The notes: generated from the letters alone by a model not told the origin. A DNA stretch of 64,000 bases from Streptomyces sp. F63 (GCF_018070345.1 NZ_JAGPXX010000002.1:406103-470102); one strand, 5' to 3'. Counted from the stretch's first letter, positions 53,895-62,885 are shown. Translations and numbers: made by a program.

Positions 53895-55211
53895 GTGACC
53901 AAGCGGAACGGTTATGCCCTGCTCGCCGCCCTCGCGGCGGTGGTGGTGCTCATCTCCGTCGCCATATACGTCGGCGTGGGCGGCGGCCGCGCGGTCGGCG
54001 ACCCGAGCGCCGCCACCCGGCAGCAGCGCGGCTCCGCCGCCCCGGCCGTCTCGGGCCGCTGGGTCGGCAGCTGGGCCACGGCCCCGGCCGCGGCCGAGCC
54101 GGACTCGTTCCACGGCCACGCGGGCAAGTCCATCCGCAACGTCGTGCACACCAGCATCGGCGGCACAGCCGCCCGCATACAGCTCTCCAACCTCTACGGC
54201 ACCCGGCCGCTGTCCATCACGGGGGCCACCATCGCCCTGGCCGCGGCGCCCAGCAACCCCACGGCGGCCTCCGGCACGCTGCGCCGGCTGACCTTCTCCG
54301 GCCGCCCGTCGATCTCCATACCCGCCGGGCAGGCCGCGGTCAGCGACCCCGTGCGACTGAACGTTCCTGCCGCCGCCGACCTGCTCGTCTCCACCTACTC
54401 GCCGACCCCCTCCGGCCCCGTCACCCACCACCCCTACGCCCGCCAGACCTCCTACCTCGCCGAGGGCGACCGGACGGGCGACCCGCGCGGCACCGCGTAC
54501 ACCGAGCAGAGCCCGTACTGGCGTTACCTCACCGGCGTCGACGTCTACAGCACCGAGGCCGAGGGCACCGTCGTCGCCCTCGGCGACTCGATCACCGACG
54601 GCATCACCTCCACCGCGGGCGCCAACCACCGCTGGCCCGACTTCCTCGCCGAGCGGCTCCGCACGGAGACCGGCGCGCCCCGCTACGGGGTGCTCAACCA
54701 GGGCATCAGCGGTAACCGCGTCCTCGTCGACGGCAGCCGCTTCTCGCCCAACAACGGCCCCAGCGGCCTCAGCCGCTTCCAGCGCGACGCCATGGAGCGG
54801 AGCGGGGTGCGGGCGATCGTCGTCCAGCTCGGCATCAACGACATCCTCAAGACGCCACGCCAGCTCGATTCCCGGCAGATCCTGGACGGCCTGCGGCAGA
54901 TGGTGCGGCAGGCGCACGGGCGCGGGCTGCCCGTCATCGGCGGCACGCTGCTGCCCTTCGGCGGGCACCGCGGCTACGGGCCAGAGACCGAGACCGTACG
55001 GCAGCAGGTCAACCAGGCGATCCGCGCGGGCGGGGTGTTCGACGCGGTCGCCGACTTCGACCTGGCCCTGCGCGACCCGTCCCGGCCGCACCGCCTGCTG
55101 CCCGCGTACGACTCCGGCGACCACCTCCACCCGAGCGACGACGGCTACCGCAAGATGGCCCGGGCGATCGACCTGGACCACCTCAGGGCCACGGCCCCGG
55201 CCCGGCTCTGA
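53895..55211 (+). CDS. Membrane-anchored SGNH/GDSL hydrolase
   Basis: A 438-residue esterase-family enzyme; GAGGAG lies 11 nt before the GTG. An uncleaved or cleaved N-terminal hydrophobic segment (residues about 7-28, YALLAALAAVVVLISVAIYVG) places the rest outside. A beta-rich N-terminal part (about 50-220) precedes the SGNH domain: block I GDSITDG with nucleophile Ser232, block III GIND, and block V DHLH with Asp409 and His412. Streptomyces enzymes of this layout hydrolyse esters on polysaccharides or lipids. The substrate is unknown; location beside a PA14/FN3 adhesin suggests action on wall or plant glycans. Confidence 0.92.
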   Translation: MTKRNGYALLAALAAVVVLISVAIYVGVGGGRAVGDPSAATRQQRGSAAPAVSGRWVGSWATAPAAAEPDSFHGHAGKSIRNVVHTSIGGTAARIQLSNLYGTRPLSITGATIALAAAPSNPTAASGTLRRLTFSGRPSISIPAGQAAVSDPVRLNVPAAADLLVSTYSPTPSGPVTHHPYARQTSYLAEGDRTGDPRGTAYTEQSPYWRYLTGVDVYSTEAEGTVVALGDSITDGITSTAGANHRWPDFLAERLRTETGAPRYGVLNQGISGNRVLVDGSRFSPNNGPSGLSRFQRDAMERSGVRAIVVQLGINDILKTPRQLDSRQILDGLRQMVRQAHGRGLPVIGGTLLPFGGHRGYGPETETVRQQVNQAIRAGGVFDAVADFDLALRDPSRPHRLLPAYDSGDHLHPSDDGYRKMARAIDLDHLRATAPARL

Positions 55212-55234
55212 GCCTCCCGGGGCCCGCCGGTCGG

Positions 55235-55385
55235 GCGCACCGGATACAGGGTCCCGCGAAAGCCGCGTCACCCGCGTCACCCGCGCACCAGCCTCCGGTG
55301 GCCCCCAAGACGCCGGAGGAACAACGGAGTCGGGGAACGGCGGCCGGAGACAGGGCGGAGCCGGGGGCCCTGTATCCGGTGCGCG
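55235..55385. repeat. Long-range 17-bp inverted repeat with inner hairpin
   Basis: GCGCACCGGATACAGGG (55235-55251) is the exact reverse complement of 55369-55385. Between them, CCTCCGG and CCGGAGG near 55293 and 55313 form another hairpin. The 151-bp element lies between the convergent SGNH and DUF1707 genes. It could be a bidirectional terminator or a small non-autonomous mobile element; no target duplication is obvious. Confidence 0.6.
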
Positions 55386-55490
55386 CCGGACAGGACGAGC
55401 CCGGGACAGTAGCAGCGCCTCCGTCCGCGCCGGCGGGCCGCGCTCCGGACGGTCCCCGGGGGCGTCTCTCACCCCTCCGGCTCCCCGCGC

Positions 55491-55550
55491 TCCGGAGGGT
55501 TCCGGAGGGTTGTGGAGGGTTCCGGAGGGTTGTGGAGGGTTCCGGCGGGT
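55491..55550. repeat. Decamer array TCCGGAGGGT / TGTGGAGGGT
   Basis: Six consecutive 10-mers alternate TCCGGAGGGT and TGTGGAGGGT with one variant. The array ends one base before the stop codon of the DUF1707 gene. Confidence 0.88.
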
Positions 55551-55551
55551 T

Positions 55552-56304
55552 TCAGCCTTCCAGCTCCCCGCGCTCCCGCTTCTCCAGCCGGTCCCGTGCC
55601 CCGTCCCCGTCCCCGTCCTTCTCGCGCCGCTCCTCCAACTCGCGCCGCTTGCGCTCGGCCTTGAGCCGGCGGCGCTCCTCCTTGGGCAGCTTTCGCTCCG
55701 TACCGACCCCGCCCCAGAAGGCGAAGCCGGTGACCACGACCTTCGGCGCGCCCGGGTCGCCCTCGTCGACCTTGCTCTGGTCGAAGCCACCCATCAGGCC
55801 GAAGCCGCGGACGTCCAGGCCCATCCCGGGCGGCACCACGACGTTCACCCCGCCCATGACGGCGAAGCAGCGGATCACGATCTCGCGGTCCTCGAACCGC
55901 GCCTCGCGCAGATCGATCTCGCCGCCGCCCATCACCGTCACGGCCGTGAACCGGCGCGGCGCCACCCAGCGGCCCCGGCGCTGGAAGCCGCCCAGGATGC
56001 CGACCGCCCACTTCGAACTCGGCGTGCCACCGATCCGCGACGGCCACGACACCTCACCGGCCGTCCCGGCCGCGGCCGGCTCCCCCGGGGCACGCACCGC
56101 GAGCGTGCCCGCGGCGCCACCGACCGGGAGATCGCGGGTCAGCGGCTCCAACTCGGCGTAGGTGCGCGCCCGGTACACCGCGTCGAGCCGTTCGTCGAAC
56201 TCCTCCATCGTCAGGCGCCCTTCGGCGACGGCCTCGCGGAGCACCTCGGCGACGCGCTCGCGGTCGGCGTCGGAGGCACGCAGTTCAGGGGGTTCGCTCA
56301 TCAT
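55552..56304 (-). CDS. DUF1707 protein with LiaF-like C-terminal domain
   Basis: A 250-residue protein. Residues 1-55 are DUF1707 (LRASDADRERVAEVLREAVAEGRLTMEEFDERLDAVYRARTYAEL), a short helical actinobacterial domain that often precedes membrane or cell-wall-stress modules. A beta-rich domain follows (KWAVGILGGFQRRGRW, AVTVMGGGEIDLREARFEDREIVIRCFAVMGGVNVVVPPGM) resembling the LiaF C-terminal domain. It ends in a charged coiled segment rich in Arg/Glu/Lys. The start is ATG 56304 or the adjacent ATG 56301. It is probably a cell-envelope stress factor; the role is inferred from the family. Confidence 0.85.
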   Translation of the reverse strand: MMSEPPELRASDADRERVAEVLREAVAEGRLTMEEFDERLDAVYRARTYAELEPLTRDLPVGGAAGTLAVRAPGEPAAAGTAGEVSWPSRIGGTPSSKWAVGILGGFQRRGRWVAPRRFTAVTVMGGGEIDLREARFEDREIVIRCFAVMGGVNVVVPPGMGLDVRGFGLMGGFDQSKVDEGDPGAPKVVVTGFAFWGGVGTERKLPKEERRRLKAERKRRELEERREKDGDGDGARDRLEKRERGELEG

Positions 56305-56461
56305 GGACCTCACCCTAGGCAATCCCCGGCCCCACGCGAACCGTTCCCCGGGCGGGGAAGGACCCGTACGGCACGGAAAGCCCGGAAAAGGGGCCCGGCG
56401 TACGGCCGGCGCCCGGGGGCCGGCGCACACCGCACGGAACGCGCCGCACCGGGCGGGACCC

Positions 56462-56526
56462 CGGCGGACGGGCTCGGCGGACGGGCTCGGCGGACGGGCT
56501 CGGCGGACGGGCTCGGCGGACGGGCT
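56462..56526. repeat. 13-bp minisatellite, five perfect copies
   Basis: CGGCGGACGGGCT is repeated five times without change. It begins about 35 bp beyond the broken end of the ABC-transporter relic, in the 708-bp stretch 56305-57012, so expansion may have followed or accompanied the gene's truncation. Confidence 0.9.
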
Positions 56527-56559
56527 CAGAAGGCGGCCGCACGCTCCGCGTACATCCGG

Positions 56560-56724
56560 GCCCCGGACCTTCGCCTTGCTCAGCACGTCGAGCCCGATGG
56601 TCGGCTCGTCGAGATACAGCACTTCGGGATCGTCCAGCAGGGCCGCGGCCATGTCACCGCGCATCCGCCGGCCCGGCGCGAGCTGCCGCACGGGCACGTC
56701 CAGCGGCGCGTCCTCTGGGCCGTG
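56560..56724 (-). pseudogene. Relic of an ABC transporter ATP-binding subunit
   Basis: About 55 residues remain: VRQLAPGRRMRGDMAAAL (signature-motif region, normally LSLGQRMRGD), then LDDPEVLYLDEPTIGLDVLSKAKV with Walker B and the D-loop. The Walker A part is missing upstream, and the frame dissolves into the 13-bp repeats downstream. The wording resembles export-type subunits fused to or near permeases. It is a decayed gene, with no start or stop of its own. Confidence 0.78.
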
Positions 56725-57012
56725 CCGCGCCGTACCCGGCCGCCGCCCGTCACCGTCGAAATCAGCCCAAACGGACGAGCCTAGCCGGGCGGGCGCAGCG
56801 CGTGTGCATGTTTTTCCGCCATCCGGTCAGCCGTAAGGGTGGCCCGGGAGGGCCTTCGGTGTGTCCCGGCGTCCCGCTGGGCGCTCCGGCCCCCAGCACG
56901 CGGAAACCATGACGCGACAGTCCGCCTCGTGGCGCTGGCCCGCTGATCAGCCCGCCCCGACAGTGACCGCCGCCATACAACCTTTGGTGGCGGCCGAGGA
57001 GTCCCCAGACAT

Positions 57013-59721
57013 ATGAGTGACGAGCCGCAGCAGCAGAAACCGCCGGGCCCGGGACCGGAGCGGGAACCGCGGGAGGCGACGGAGCCGGCGCCCGAGCCGG
57101 GACGGGCCCCGGAACCGGATGCGGCACCGGCGGCGGACGCGGGCCCGGCGGCGGAGCCGGGACCAGCAGTGGCGGGACCAGCGGAGCCGGGACCCGACGA
57201 GCCGGCTCCGGAACGGGAGCCGGAGGCGGAACGCAGGACGGCAGCGGCTCCCGAGTCCGCGAGCACGGCCGCGGCCACGCCGGAAGCGGCCGGCGACGGC
57301 GGGGACCACGCCGGGCACGGACCCCGGGCCGGGGCCGGGGCGGGCGCGAACGCCGGAGCAGCCCGCGCGGAGCGCACCGGTTTCCGCCGCTTCCTGCCCA
57401 CCTGGCGCATGGTGCTGGGCGGCGTCCTGCTGCTCGTCCTCCTCCTCAGCGGCGGCTTCGCCACCGCGTACCTGCTCGTCGGCATCCCGGCCGCCAACGA
57501 GCACGCCGTCCGGCAGGGCAACGTCTACCTCTACTCCGACGGCACCCAGCTCGCCACCGACGGCGACGTCAACCGCCAGAACGTGAAGCTCGACCGGGTG
57601 CCGAAGCACGTCCAGCGGGCCGTCCTCTCCGCCGAGGACCGCGACTACTACACCGAGTCGGCCGTCGACCCGCAGGCCATGCTGCGCGGCGCCTGGAACA
57701 CCGCCACCGGCAAGGGCAAGCAGTCCGGCTCCACGATCACGCAGCAGTACGTGAAGAACTACTACCTGGCCCAGGACCAGACCCTCACCCGCAAGGCCGA
57801 GGAATTCATCATCGCCATCAAGCTCGACCGCGAGACGAGCAAGGACGAGATCCTCGAGGGCTACCTCAACACCAGCTACTTCGGGCGCCGCGCCTACGGC
57901 ATCCAGGCCGCCGCGCACGCCTACTACCGCAAACACGTCGAGGAGCTGACCGTCGCCGAGGGCGCCTATCTCGCCGCGCTGCTCAACGCCCCCGCCTACT
58001 ACGACATCACCACCCACCCGGAGAACAGGTCCCGCGCCCTCGCCCGCTGGAACTACGTCCTGGACGGCATGGTCGACGAGGGCTGGCTCAGCCGCTCCGA
58101 GCGCTCCCGCATGGAGTTCCCCACCCCCGCCGAAGGACGGCCCTCCTCCGGGATGAGCGGACAGCGCGGCTACCTCGTCGAGGCCGTCAAGCAGTACCTC
58201 TCCGCCCACGGCATCGTCGGCGAGGACGCCCTCGAAGCGGGCGGCCACCGCATCACCACCACCATCGACCGGAAGCGGCAGGACGCCTTCGTCAAAGCCG
58301 TCGACGAACAGCTGATGTCCGAACTCGACAAGAAGGAACGCAAGGTCGACCGCTACGTGCGGGCCGGTGGCGCCTCCATCGACCCGAAGACGGGCAAGGT
58401 CGTCGCCATGTACGGCGGCATCGACTACACCGAGCAGTACGTCAACAACGCCACCCGGCGCGACTACCAGGTCGGCTCCACCTTCAAGCCCTTCGTCCTC
58501 GCCGCCGCCGTCGACAAGGGCGCCGAGACCCTCGACGGCCGCCCCATCACCCCGAAGACCCGCTACGACGGCACCAGCGGCCGCGCCGTGCAGGCCCGCT
58601 CCGGGGCGACCGACTACAAGCCGGAGAACGAGGACGAACGGAACTACGGGCAGCTCACAGTCGCCGAGGCCACCGACAAGTCCGTCAACGCCGTCTACGC
58701 GCAGATGGCCCAGGACGTCGGCCCCGCCACCGTCCGCCGGACCGCCGTCGGCCTCGGGCTCCCGGAGGACACCCCCGACCTCACCCCCAACCCCTCCGTG
58801 GCCCTCGGCGTCGCCACCGCCGGCGTCCTCGACATGACCGAGGCGTACGCCACTCTCGCCAACCACGGCGAGCACCGCGAACCCGTCCTCGTCACCAAGA
58901 TCACCAAGGGGGAGAGGGAGCTCGACCTGCCGGAGGAGGAGACGGAGCGGGCCGTCAGCCGCGAGGCCGCCGACACCACCACCTCCGTCCTCCAGGGCGT
59001 CGTCGAGAAGGGCACCGGCACCGCCGCCCGCTCGGCGGGCCGCCCCGCCGCCGGCAAGACCGGCACCGCCGAGGAGGACCGCGCGGCCTGGTTCGCCGGC
59101 TACACCCCGGACCTCGCCACCGTCGTCGCCGTGATGGGCCAGGACTCCGAGACCGGCGAGCAGAAGAAGCTCTACGGAGCCACCGGGCTGGCGCGGATCA
59201 ACGGCGGCGGCTACCCCGCCCAGATCTGGGGCCAGTACACCGCCGCCGCCCTCAAGGGCACCCCCGCCGAGGACTTCGACCTCAAGCTGATGGACGGCGC
59301 GAACGACCCCGACCCCGGAGCCCCGGGCGACCCCTTCGAGGAGGCCGGTGAGCCCGGGGAGCCCTGGGAGGAAGACACCGGCGAGCCCGGCAATCCCGGG
59401 GAGACCGGGGACACCGGGGACACCGGGGACACCGGCGGAACGGACGGCCCCGGCGACTCCACGCCCCCCACCGCCTCCGAACCGCCGCCGACGGACGACG
59501 GCAAGGGCAGCGGGGGCGGCGACAGCGGCGGCACGGACGGCGGCACGACCGGCGGCACCGACGGCGGCACCGACAGCGGGGGCAGCACCGGCGGCGACTC
59601 CGCCGGCACGGACGGCGGCACGACCGGCGGGGACACCACGGGCGCGGGCGGAGCCGGCGGAACGGCGGACGGCGGCACCGACGGCGGGGGCGGCACGGTC
59701 ACCGCGGGCACGACCGCCTGA
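57013..59721 (+). CDS. Class A penicillin-binding protein (GT51 + transpeptidase)
   Basis: A 902-residue bifunctional peptidoglycan synthase. A cytoplasmic N-terminus of about 125 residues is Pro/Ala/Glu low complexity; one membrane helix spans about 130-156. The GT51 domain has catalytic Glu208 (SAEDRDYY) and GSTITQQYVKNYYL. The transpeptidase has Ser489-x-x-Lys492 (STFK), Ser557-Val-Asn559 and Lys682-Thr-Gly684. A C-terminal tail of about 140 residues is Gly/Asp/Thr-rich repeats. GAGGAG precedes the ATG. It is monocistronic; this neighbourhood with Bcp and GroES-like genes is conserved in Streptomyces as I recall. Confidence 0.96.
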   Translation: MSDEPQQQKPPGPGPEREPREATEPAPEPGRAPEPDAAPAADAGPAAEPGPAVAGPAEPGPDEPAPEREPEAERRTAAAPESASTAAATPEAAGDGGDHAGHGPRAGAGAGANAGAARAERTGFRRFLPTWRMVLGGVLLLVLLLSGGFATAYLLVGIPAANEHAVRQGNVYLYSDGTQLATDGDVNRQNVKLDRVPKHVQRAVLSAEDRDYYTESAVDPQAMLRGAWNTATGKGKQSGSTITQQYVKNYYLAQDQTLTRKAEEFIIAIKLDRETSKDEILEGYLNTSYFGRRAYGIQAAAHAYYRKHVEELTVAEGAYLAALLNAPAYYDITTHPENRSRALARWNYVLDGMVDEGWLSRSERSRMEFPTPAEGRPSSGMSGQRGYLVEAVKQYLSAHGIVGEDALEAGGHRITTTIDRKRQDAFVKAVDEQLMSELDKKERKVDRYVRAGGASIDPKTGKVVAMYGGIDYTEQYVNNATRRDYQVGSTFKPFVLAAAVDKGAETLDGRPITPKTRYDGTSGRAVQARSGATDYKPENEDERNYGQLTVAEATDKSVNAVYAQMAQDVGPATVRRTAVGLGLPEDTPDLTPNPSVALGVATAGVLDMTEAYATLANHGEHREPVLVTKITKGERELDLPEEETERAVSREAADTTTSVLQGVVEKGTGTAARSAGRPAAGKTGTAEEDRAAWFAGYTPDLATVVAVMGQDSETGEQKKLYGATGLARINGGGYPAQIWGQYTAAALKGTPAEDFDLKLMDGANDPDPGAPGDPFEEAGEPGEPWEEDTGEPGNPGETGDTGDTGDTGGTDGPGDSTPPTASEPPPTDDGKGSGGGDSGGTDGGTTGGTDGGTDSGGSTGGDSAGTDGGTTGGDTTGAGGAGGTADGGTDGGGGTVTAGTTA

Positions 59722-59846
59722 CGGACGGCGGGACGAGGGGCCCGAAGGCAGGGCGCCGGAGGCAGGGGCGCAGGAGCGAGGGGACGGCGGAACCCGCCCG
59801 GGGCGGACCGGGCCCGCTCGGGGCGGACCGGGCCCGCTCGGAGAAA

Positions 59847-60191
59847 TCAGAGGTAGAGCCCCGTGGAATCCTCCGCGCCCTCCAGCCGCTCGGCCGCGAC
59901 CGCGTGCAGATCCCGCTCCCGCATGAGGACGTACGCCACACCGCGGACCTCGACCTCGGCCCGGTCCTCCGGGTCGTACAGCACCCGGTCGCCGGGCTCC
60001 ACGGTCCGGACGTTCTGCCCCACGGCCACCACCTCGGCCCAGGCCAGACGGCGGCCGACAGCGGCGGTCGCCGGGATGACGATGCCACCCGTGGAGCGGC
60101 GTTCGCCCTCCGCGGTGTCGGTCCGGACGAGCACCCGGTCGTGCAGCATGCGGATGGGCAACTTGTCATCGTGCGTAGCGTTCTGGCTCAC
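59847..60191 (-). CDS. GroES-like co-chaperonin paralogue
   Basis: A 114-residue protein with the GroES fold: MLHDRVLVRTDTAEGERRSTGGIVIPATA, AEVVAVGQNVRTVEPGDRVLYDP, and YVLMRERDLHAV (the mobile loop is in the GG-I-V-I region). No groEL gene is adjacent, so it is not the main groES, which is linked to groEL1. GTG 60191 gives an N-terminal SQNATHDDKLPIR extension; ATG 60149 is an alternative start. Partner chaperonin unknown. Confidence 0.88.
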   Translation of the reverse strand: MSQNATHDDKLPIRMLHDRVLVRTDTAEGERRSTGGIVIPATAAVGRRLAWAEVVAVGQNVRTVEPGDRVLYDPEDRAEVEVRGVAYVLMRERDLHAVAAERLEGAEDSTGLYL

Positions 60192-60226
60192 GCCACGAAG
60201 GTACCTGCCCCCGCACCGGCGGAACG

Positions 60227-60255
60227 CCGCGGGCCCGTCATCACCGGGCCCGCGG
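60227..60255 (-). terminator. Terminator between DUF3618 and GroES-like genes
   Basis: A perfect 11-bp stem: CCGCGGGCCCG (60227-60237) pairs with CGGGCCCGCGG (60245-60255) around TCATCAC. It lies about 95 bp past the DUF3618 stop. Confidence 0.85.
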
Positions 60256-60348
60256 AAGACGGACCCGGGAAAGACAGCCCCGGAAAACGGCCCGGGCGGG
60301 GGCCGGGGAGGGACCCGGGGAGAACGGCCCGCCCGCCGGGCGGCCGGC

Positions 60349-60705
60349 TCAGCGCCGGCGCCCCCGTCCCCCGGTGCGCCCGCCGGCGCCACCGCGCCGG
60401 GAGGAGACCGAGACCAGCAGGCCCACCACCGCCACCGCGGCCACCGCAGCCGGAACGATCCGCTCCAGCCGCGGCTCACCCTTCTCCGACACGAAGGCGC
60501 CCCGTACGTCGTTCAGCGCGCGGTTCACCGCCACATAGGCCCGCCCCGCCGTACGGTCCACGGCCGACGCGGCCTTCGCCCTCGCGTCTCCGACGATCGT
60601 CTTCGGGTGCACCCGCACCGCGATCTCGTCGAGCGTCACGGCGAGCTCCTGGCGCCTGCGGGCGATATCCGCCTCGATCTGCGCCGGGGTCCTGGCTTCC
60701 GACAC
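60349..60705 (-). CDS. DUF3618 membrane protein
   Basis: A 118-residue protein with the family helix ARTPAQIEADIARRRQELAVTLDEIAVRVHPKTIVGDARAKA, then a single membrane segment (IVPAAVAAVAVVGLLVSVSS) and a basic Gly/Arg tail. GGAGG lies 8 nt before the GTG. Function unknown; divergent from bcp. Confidence 0.92.
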   Translation of the reverse strand: MSEARTPAQIEADIARRRQELAVTLDEIAVRVHPKTIVGDARAKAASAVDRTAGRAYVAVNRALNDVRGAFVSEKGEPRLERIVPAAVAAVAVVGLLVSVSSRRGGAGGRTGGRGRRR

Positions 60706-60890
60706 CGCGCTGCCTCCGTCGTCCTGAGTTGACCGGTGTTTCCGGTGTTTCCGTCCGTGCTGGTCGTCCGTGATGGACAGTCTGTCAGCTCCTGCCCTGC
60801 GCTGCCCCCCGGCACCCCTGCGGATCCGTCGCACCTCCCGGTTAATCTCGGGGAGAACCGTCCGGCCGTCCGTCACCACCGAGGAGAACC

Positions 60891-61370
60891 ATGAGCGAGC
60901 GACTGCAGCCCGGCGACACCGCCCCCGCCTTCACCCTGCCCGACGCGGACGGCAAGCCGGTGTCCCTCGCCGACCACGCGGGCCGCAAGGTCATCGTCTA
61001 CTTCTACCCGGCGGCCCTCACCCCCGGCTGCACCAAGCAGGCCTGCGACTTCACCGACAACCTGGAGCTGCTGGCCGGTGCCGGCTACGACGTCATCGGC
61101 GTCTCCCCGGACAAGCCGGAGAAGCTCGCCAAGTTCCGCGAGAAGGAGAACCTCCGGGTCACCCTCGTCGGAGACCCGGAGAAGTCGGTGCTGGAGGCGT
61201 ACGGCGCCTTCGGCGAGAAGAAGCTCTACGGCAAGACGGTGACCGGCGTCATCCGCTCCACGGTCGTGGTGGACGAGCAGGGCAAGGTCGAGCGCGCCCT
61301 CTACAACGTCAAGGCCACGGGCCACGTCGCCAAGCTCCTCAAGGACCTCTCCGTCCAGCCGGACGCCTGA
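60891..61370 (+). CDS. bcp: Thioredoxin-dependent peroxiredoxin Bcp
   Basis: A 159-residue thiol peroxidase that reduces hydroperoxides using thioredoxin. Peroxidatic Cys47 sits in TPGCTKQAC with resolving Cys52 five residues on, the Bcp (PrxQ) arrangement. Other family stretches are VIVYFYPAALTPG, VIGVSPDKPEKLAKFREK and GVIRSTVVVDEQGKV. GAGGAG precedes the ATG. It is divergent from the DUF3618 gene. Confidence 0.96.
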   Translation: MSERLQPGDTAPAFTLPDADGKPVSLADHAGRKVIVYFYPAALTPGCTKQACDFTDNLELLAGAGYDVIGVSPDKPEKLAKFREKENLRVTLVGDPEKSVLEAYGAFGEKKLYGKTVTGVIRSTVVVDEQGKVERALYNVKATGHVAKLLKDLSVQPDA

Positions 61371-61372
61371 TC

Positions 61373-61390
61373 CGTCCGGCGGCCCGGACG
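61373..61390 (+). terminator. Short hairpin after bcp
   Basis: CGTCCGG (61373-61379) pairs with CCGGACG (61384-61390) around a CGGC tetraloop, three bases past the stop codon. Confidence 0.7.
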
Positions 61391-61518
61391 AGTGGCTACG
61401 GAACCGGCCCTGCTCCACCACTCCGCTCCGGCACAGTTGGCGTAACCGGCCCACCACCCCCTCGTTGACACTTTCGAAGCCGCACCATGCGATCGAATCT
61501 CAAGGGGGGGGGATCGCC

Positions 61519-62196
61519 ATGTCCCAGAGCCCGTACACACGCGCCCGCCTCGCCGAGGTGGCGGAATCCTCGCGGAGCCTCACCGAAGCCATGGTGACGC
61601 TCGGCGTGGACCCCAGGAGCAGGAGCAGGCGTTATCTCAGAGAGCGCATGAAGTCGATGGGGATCGACACGTCACACTTCGAGCGGGAAGGTACTCGCTG
61701 GACGCGTGAGGTTCTCCGGGAGGCGGTAGCCGCCTCGACGAACATGAACGAGGTACTGCGCCGTCTCGGCGTGGAAACGGTCGGGGGCCAGCACACGCAC
61801 ATCAGCCGTCGGGTCCGAACCCTTGGCCTCGACACATCCCATTTCACAGGAGCTCCTGCGACCGCCGGCCCGAGACGCCACCGGTTACCTGAGGAAATCC
61901 TCGTTCAGCAGAAGGCCGAGGGTGGCCGGCGGGTGCCCAGCAGCCGCCTCAAGCAACTCATGCTCGGCGCCGGCGTCGAGGACCGATGTGCTCTCTGCGG
62001 CACGCCCCCTGTCTGGCGCGATCGGCCACTGCCTCTTGAGGTCGATCACATCGACGGCAGTTGGCGGAACAACCGGCTGGAGAATCTCCGTCTGCTCTGC
62101 CCCAGCTGCCATTCCGTGACCGACACCTACCGGGGCCGGAACAAGAGAAAGAGCCTTTCCCGGGAAGCGCACGGGAGGCCCGCCGGAGCATCATGA
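61519..62196 (+). CDS. HNH endonuclease-type protein, first of a coupled pair
   Basis: A 225-residue protein. Two tandem N-terminal helical units are visible (YTRARLAEVAESSRSLTEAMVTLGV...GIDTSHF and WTREVLREAVAASTNMNEVLRRLGV...LDTSHF), each a DNA-binding-like module. The C-terminal HNH domain has CALCGTPPVW, the catalytic LEVDHIDGSWRNNRLENLRLLCPSCHSVTDTYRGRN with a CxxC/CxxC zinc finger. A poly-G ribosome site precedes the ATG. Leu123 is encoded by TTA (61885-61887). Its stop overlaps the next start (ATGA). Role unknown: defence, mobility or DNA processing are all possible. Confidence 0.88.
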   Translation: MSQSPYTRARLAEVAESSRSLTEAMVTLGVDPRSRSRRYLRERMKSMGIDTSHFEREGTRWTREVLREAVAASTNMNEVLRRLGVETVGGQHTHISRRVRTLGLDTSHFTGAPATAGPRRHRLPEEILVQQKAEGGRRVPSSRLKQLMLGAGVEDRCALCGTPPVWRDRPLPLEVDHIDGSWRNNRLENLRLLCPSCHSVTDTYRGRNKRKSLSREAHGRPAGAS

Positions 62197-62885
62197 GCAG
62201 CGGAACGCGGTACACACGAGAACTCCTGGTCGCCGCAGCGGAAGCCAGCTCGGACATCGACGATGTCATCACCTTCCTCGGTGTACGGCCCTACCACCAA
62301 CTACGCCGATACCTGCTCAGGCGATTCGACCACTTCGCGATCGACATCTCGCATTTCACCGCGTCTCGACGGAGGTTGGCACCTCGCCGACCGGGCCGAA
62401 GTGAACTGCAACAGGCAATCAACTCCTCCATCTCCATCGCCGACGCCTTGCGGAGACTGAACGTGCCGGACAGCGGGCGAACACGGACCGCGTTCCGCCA
62501 ATGGGTCGCGGAGGAGAACATCAGCACTTCCCATTTTCTCGGGCAGGCCCATCTACGAGGCCAACGCGGCTTCGTTCAGGCCAGACCCCCCGAGCAGGTT
62601 CTGGTCCTGCACGACCATGAACATCGCACGAGAACAGCGGTATTGAGACGGGCCCTGCGGGAAATCGGAGAACCCCTGAAATGCGCGGAATGCGGAGTCG
62701 GGCCGGCTTGGCTCGGCAAACCAATGACGCTTGAGATCGACCACATCAATGGAAATCACTCCGATGACCGCGCAGGCAATTTGCGACTGCTGTGCCCCAA
62801 CTGCCATGCCGTCACCAGCACGTGGTGCCGCGGCGGCAAGTTCTCAGACCACAACCGCGGCAAAACACCACGTCCGTCGCCGTGA
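62193..62885 (+). CDS. HNH endonuclease-type protein, second of a coupled pair
   Basis: A 230-residue paralogue of the preceding gene with the same plan: YTRELLVAAAEASSDIDDVITFLGV...FAIDISHF and SELQQAINSSISIADALRRLNV...NISTSHF, then CAECGVGPAW, LEIDHINGNHSDDRAGNLRLLCPNCHAVTSTW with zinc Cys pairs. It shares about one-third of residues with its partner by eye, so the duplication is not recent. Translational coupling suggests a heteromeric or paired function. Confidence 0.88.
   Translation: MSSGTRYTRELLVAAAEASSDIDDVITFLGVRPYHQLRRYLLRRFDHFAIDISHFTASRRRLAPRRPGRSELQQAINSSISIADALRRLNVPDSGRTRTAFRQWVAEENISTSHFLGQAHLRGQRGFVQARPPEQVLVLHDHEHRTRTAVLRRALREIGEPLKCAECGVGPAWLGKPMTLEIDHINGNHSDDRAGNLRLLCPNCHAVTSTWCRGGKFSDHNRGKTPRPSP

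Noticed and set aside
56947..58875. A 642-codon minus-strand frame across the PBP gene
   Set aside because: Val/Gly/Asp-rich shadow of the PBP codons; the plus-strand gene has all catalytic motifs.
59847..60191. Main groES of the chaperonin operon
   Set aside because: No groEL follows; the gene stands alone, so it is called a GroES-like paralogue.
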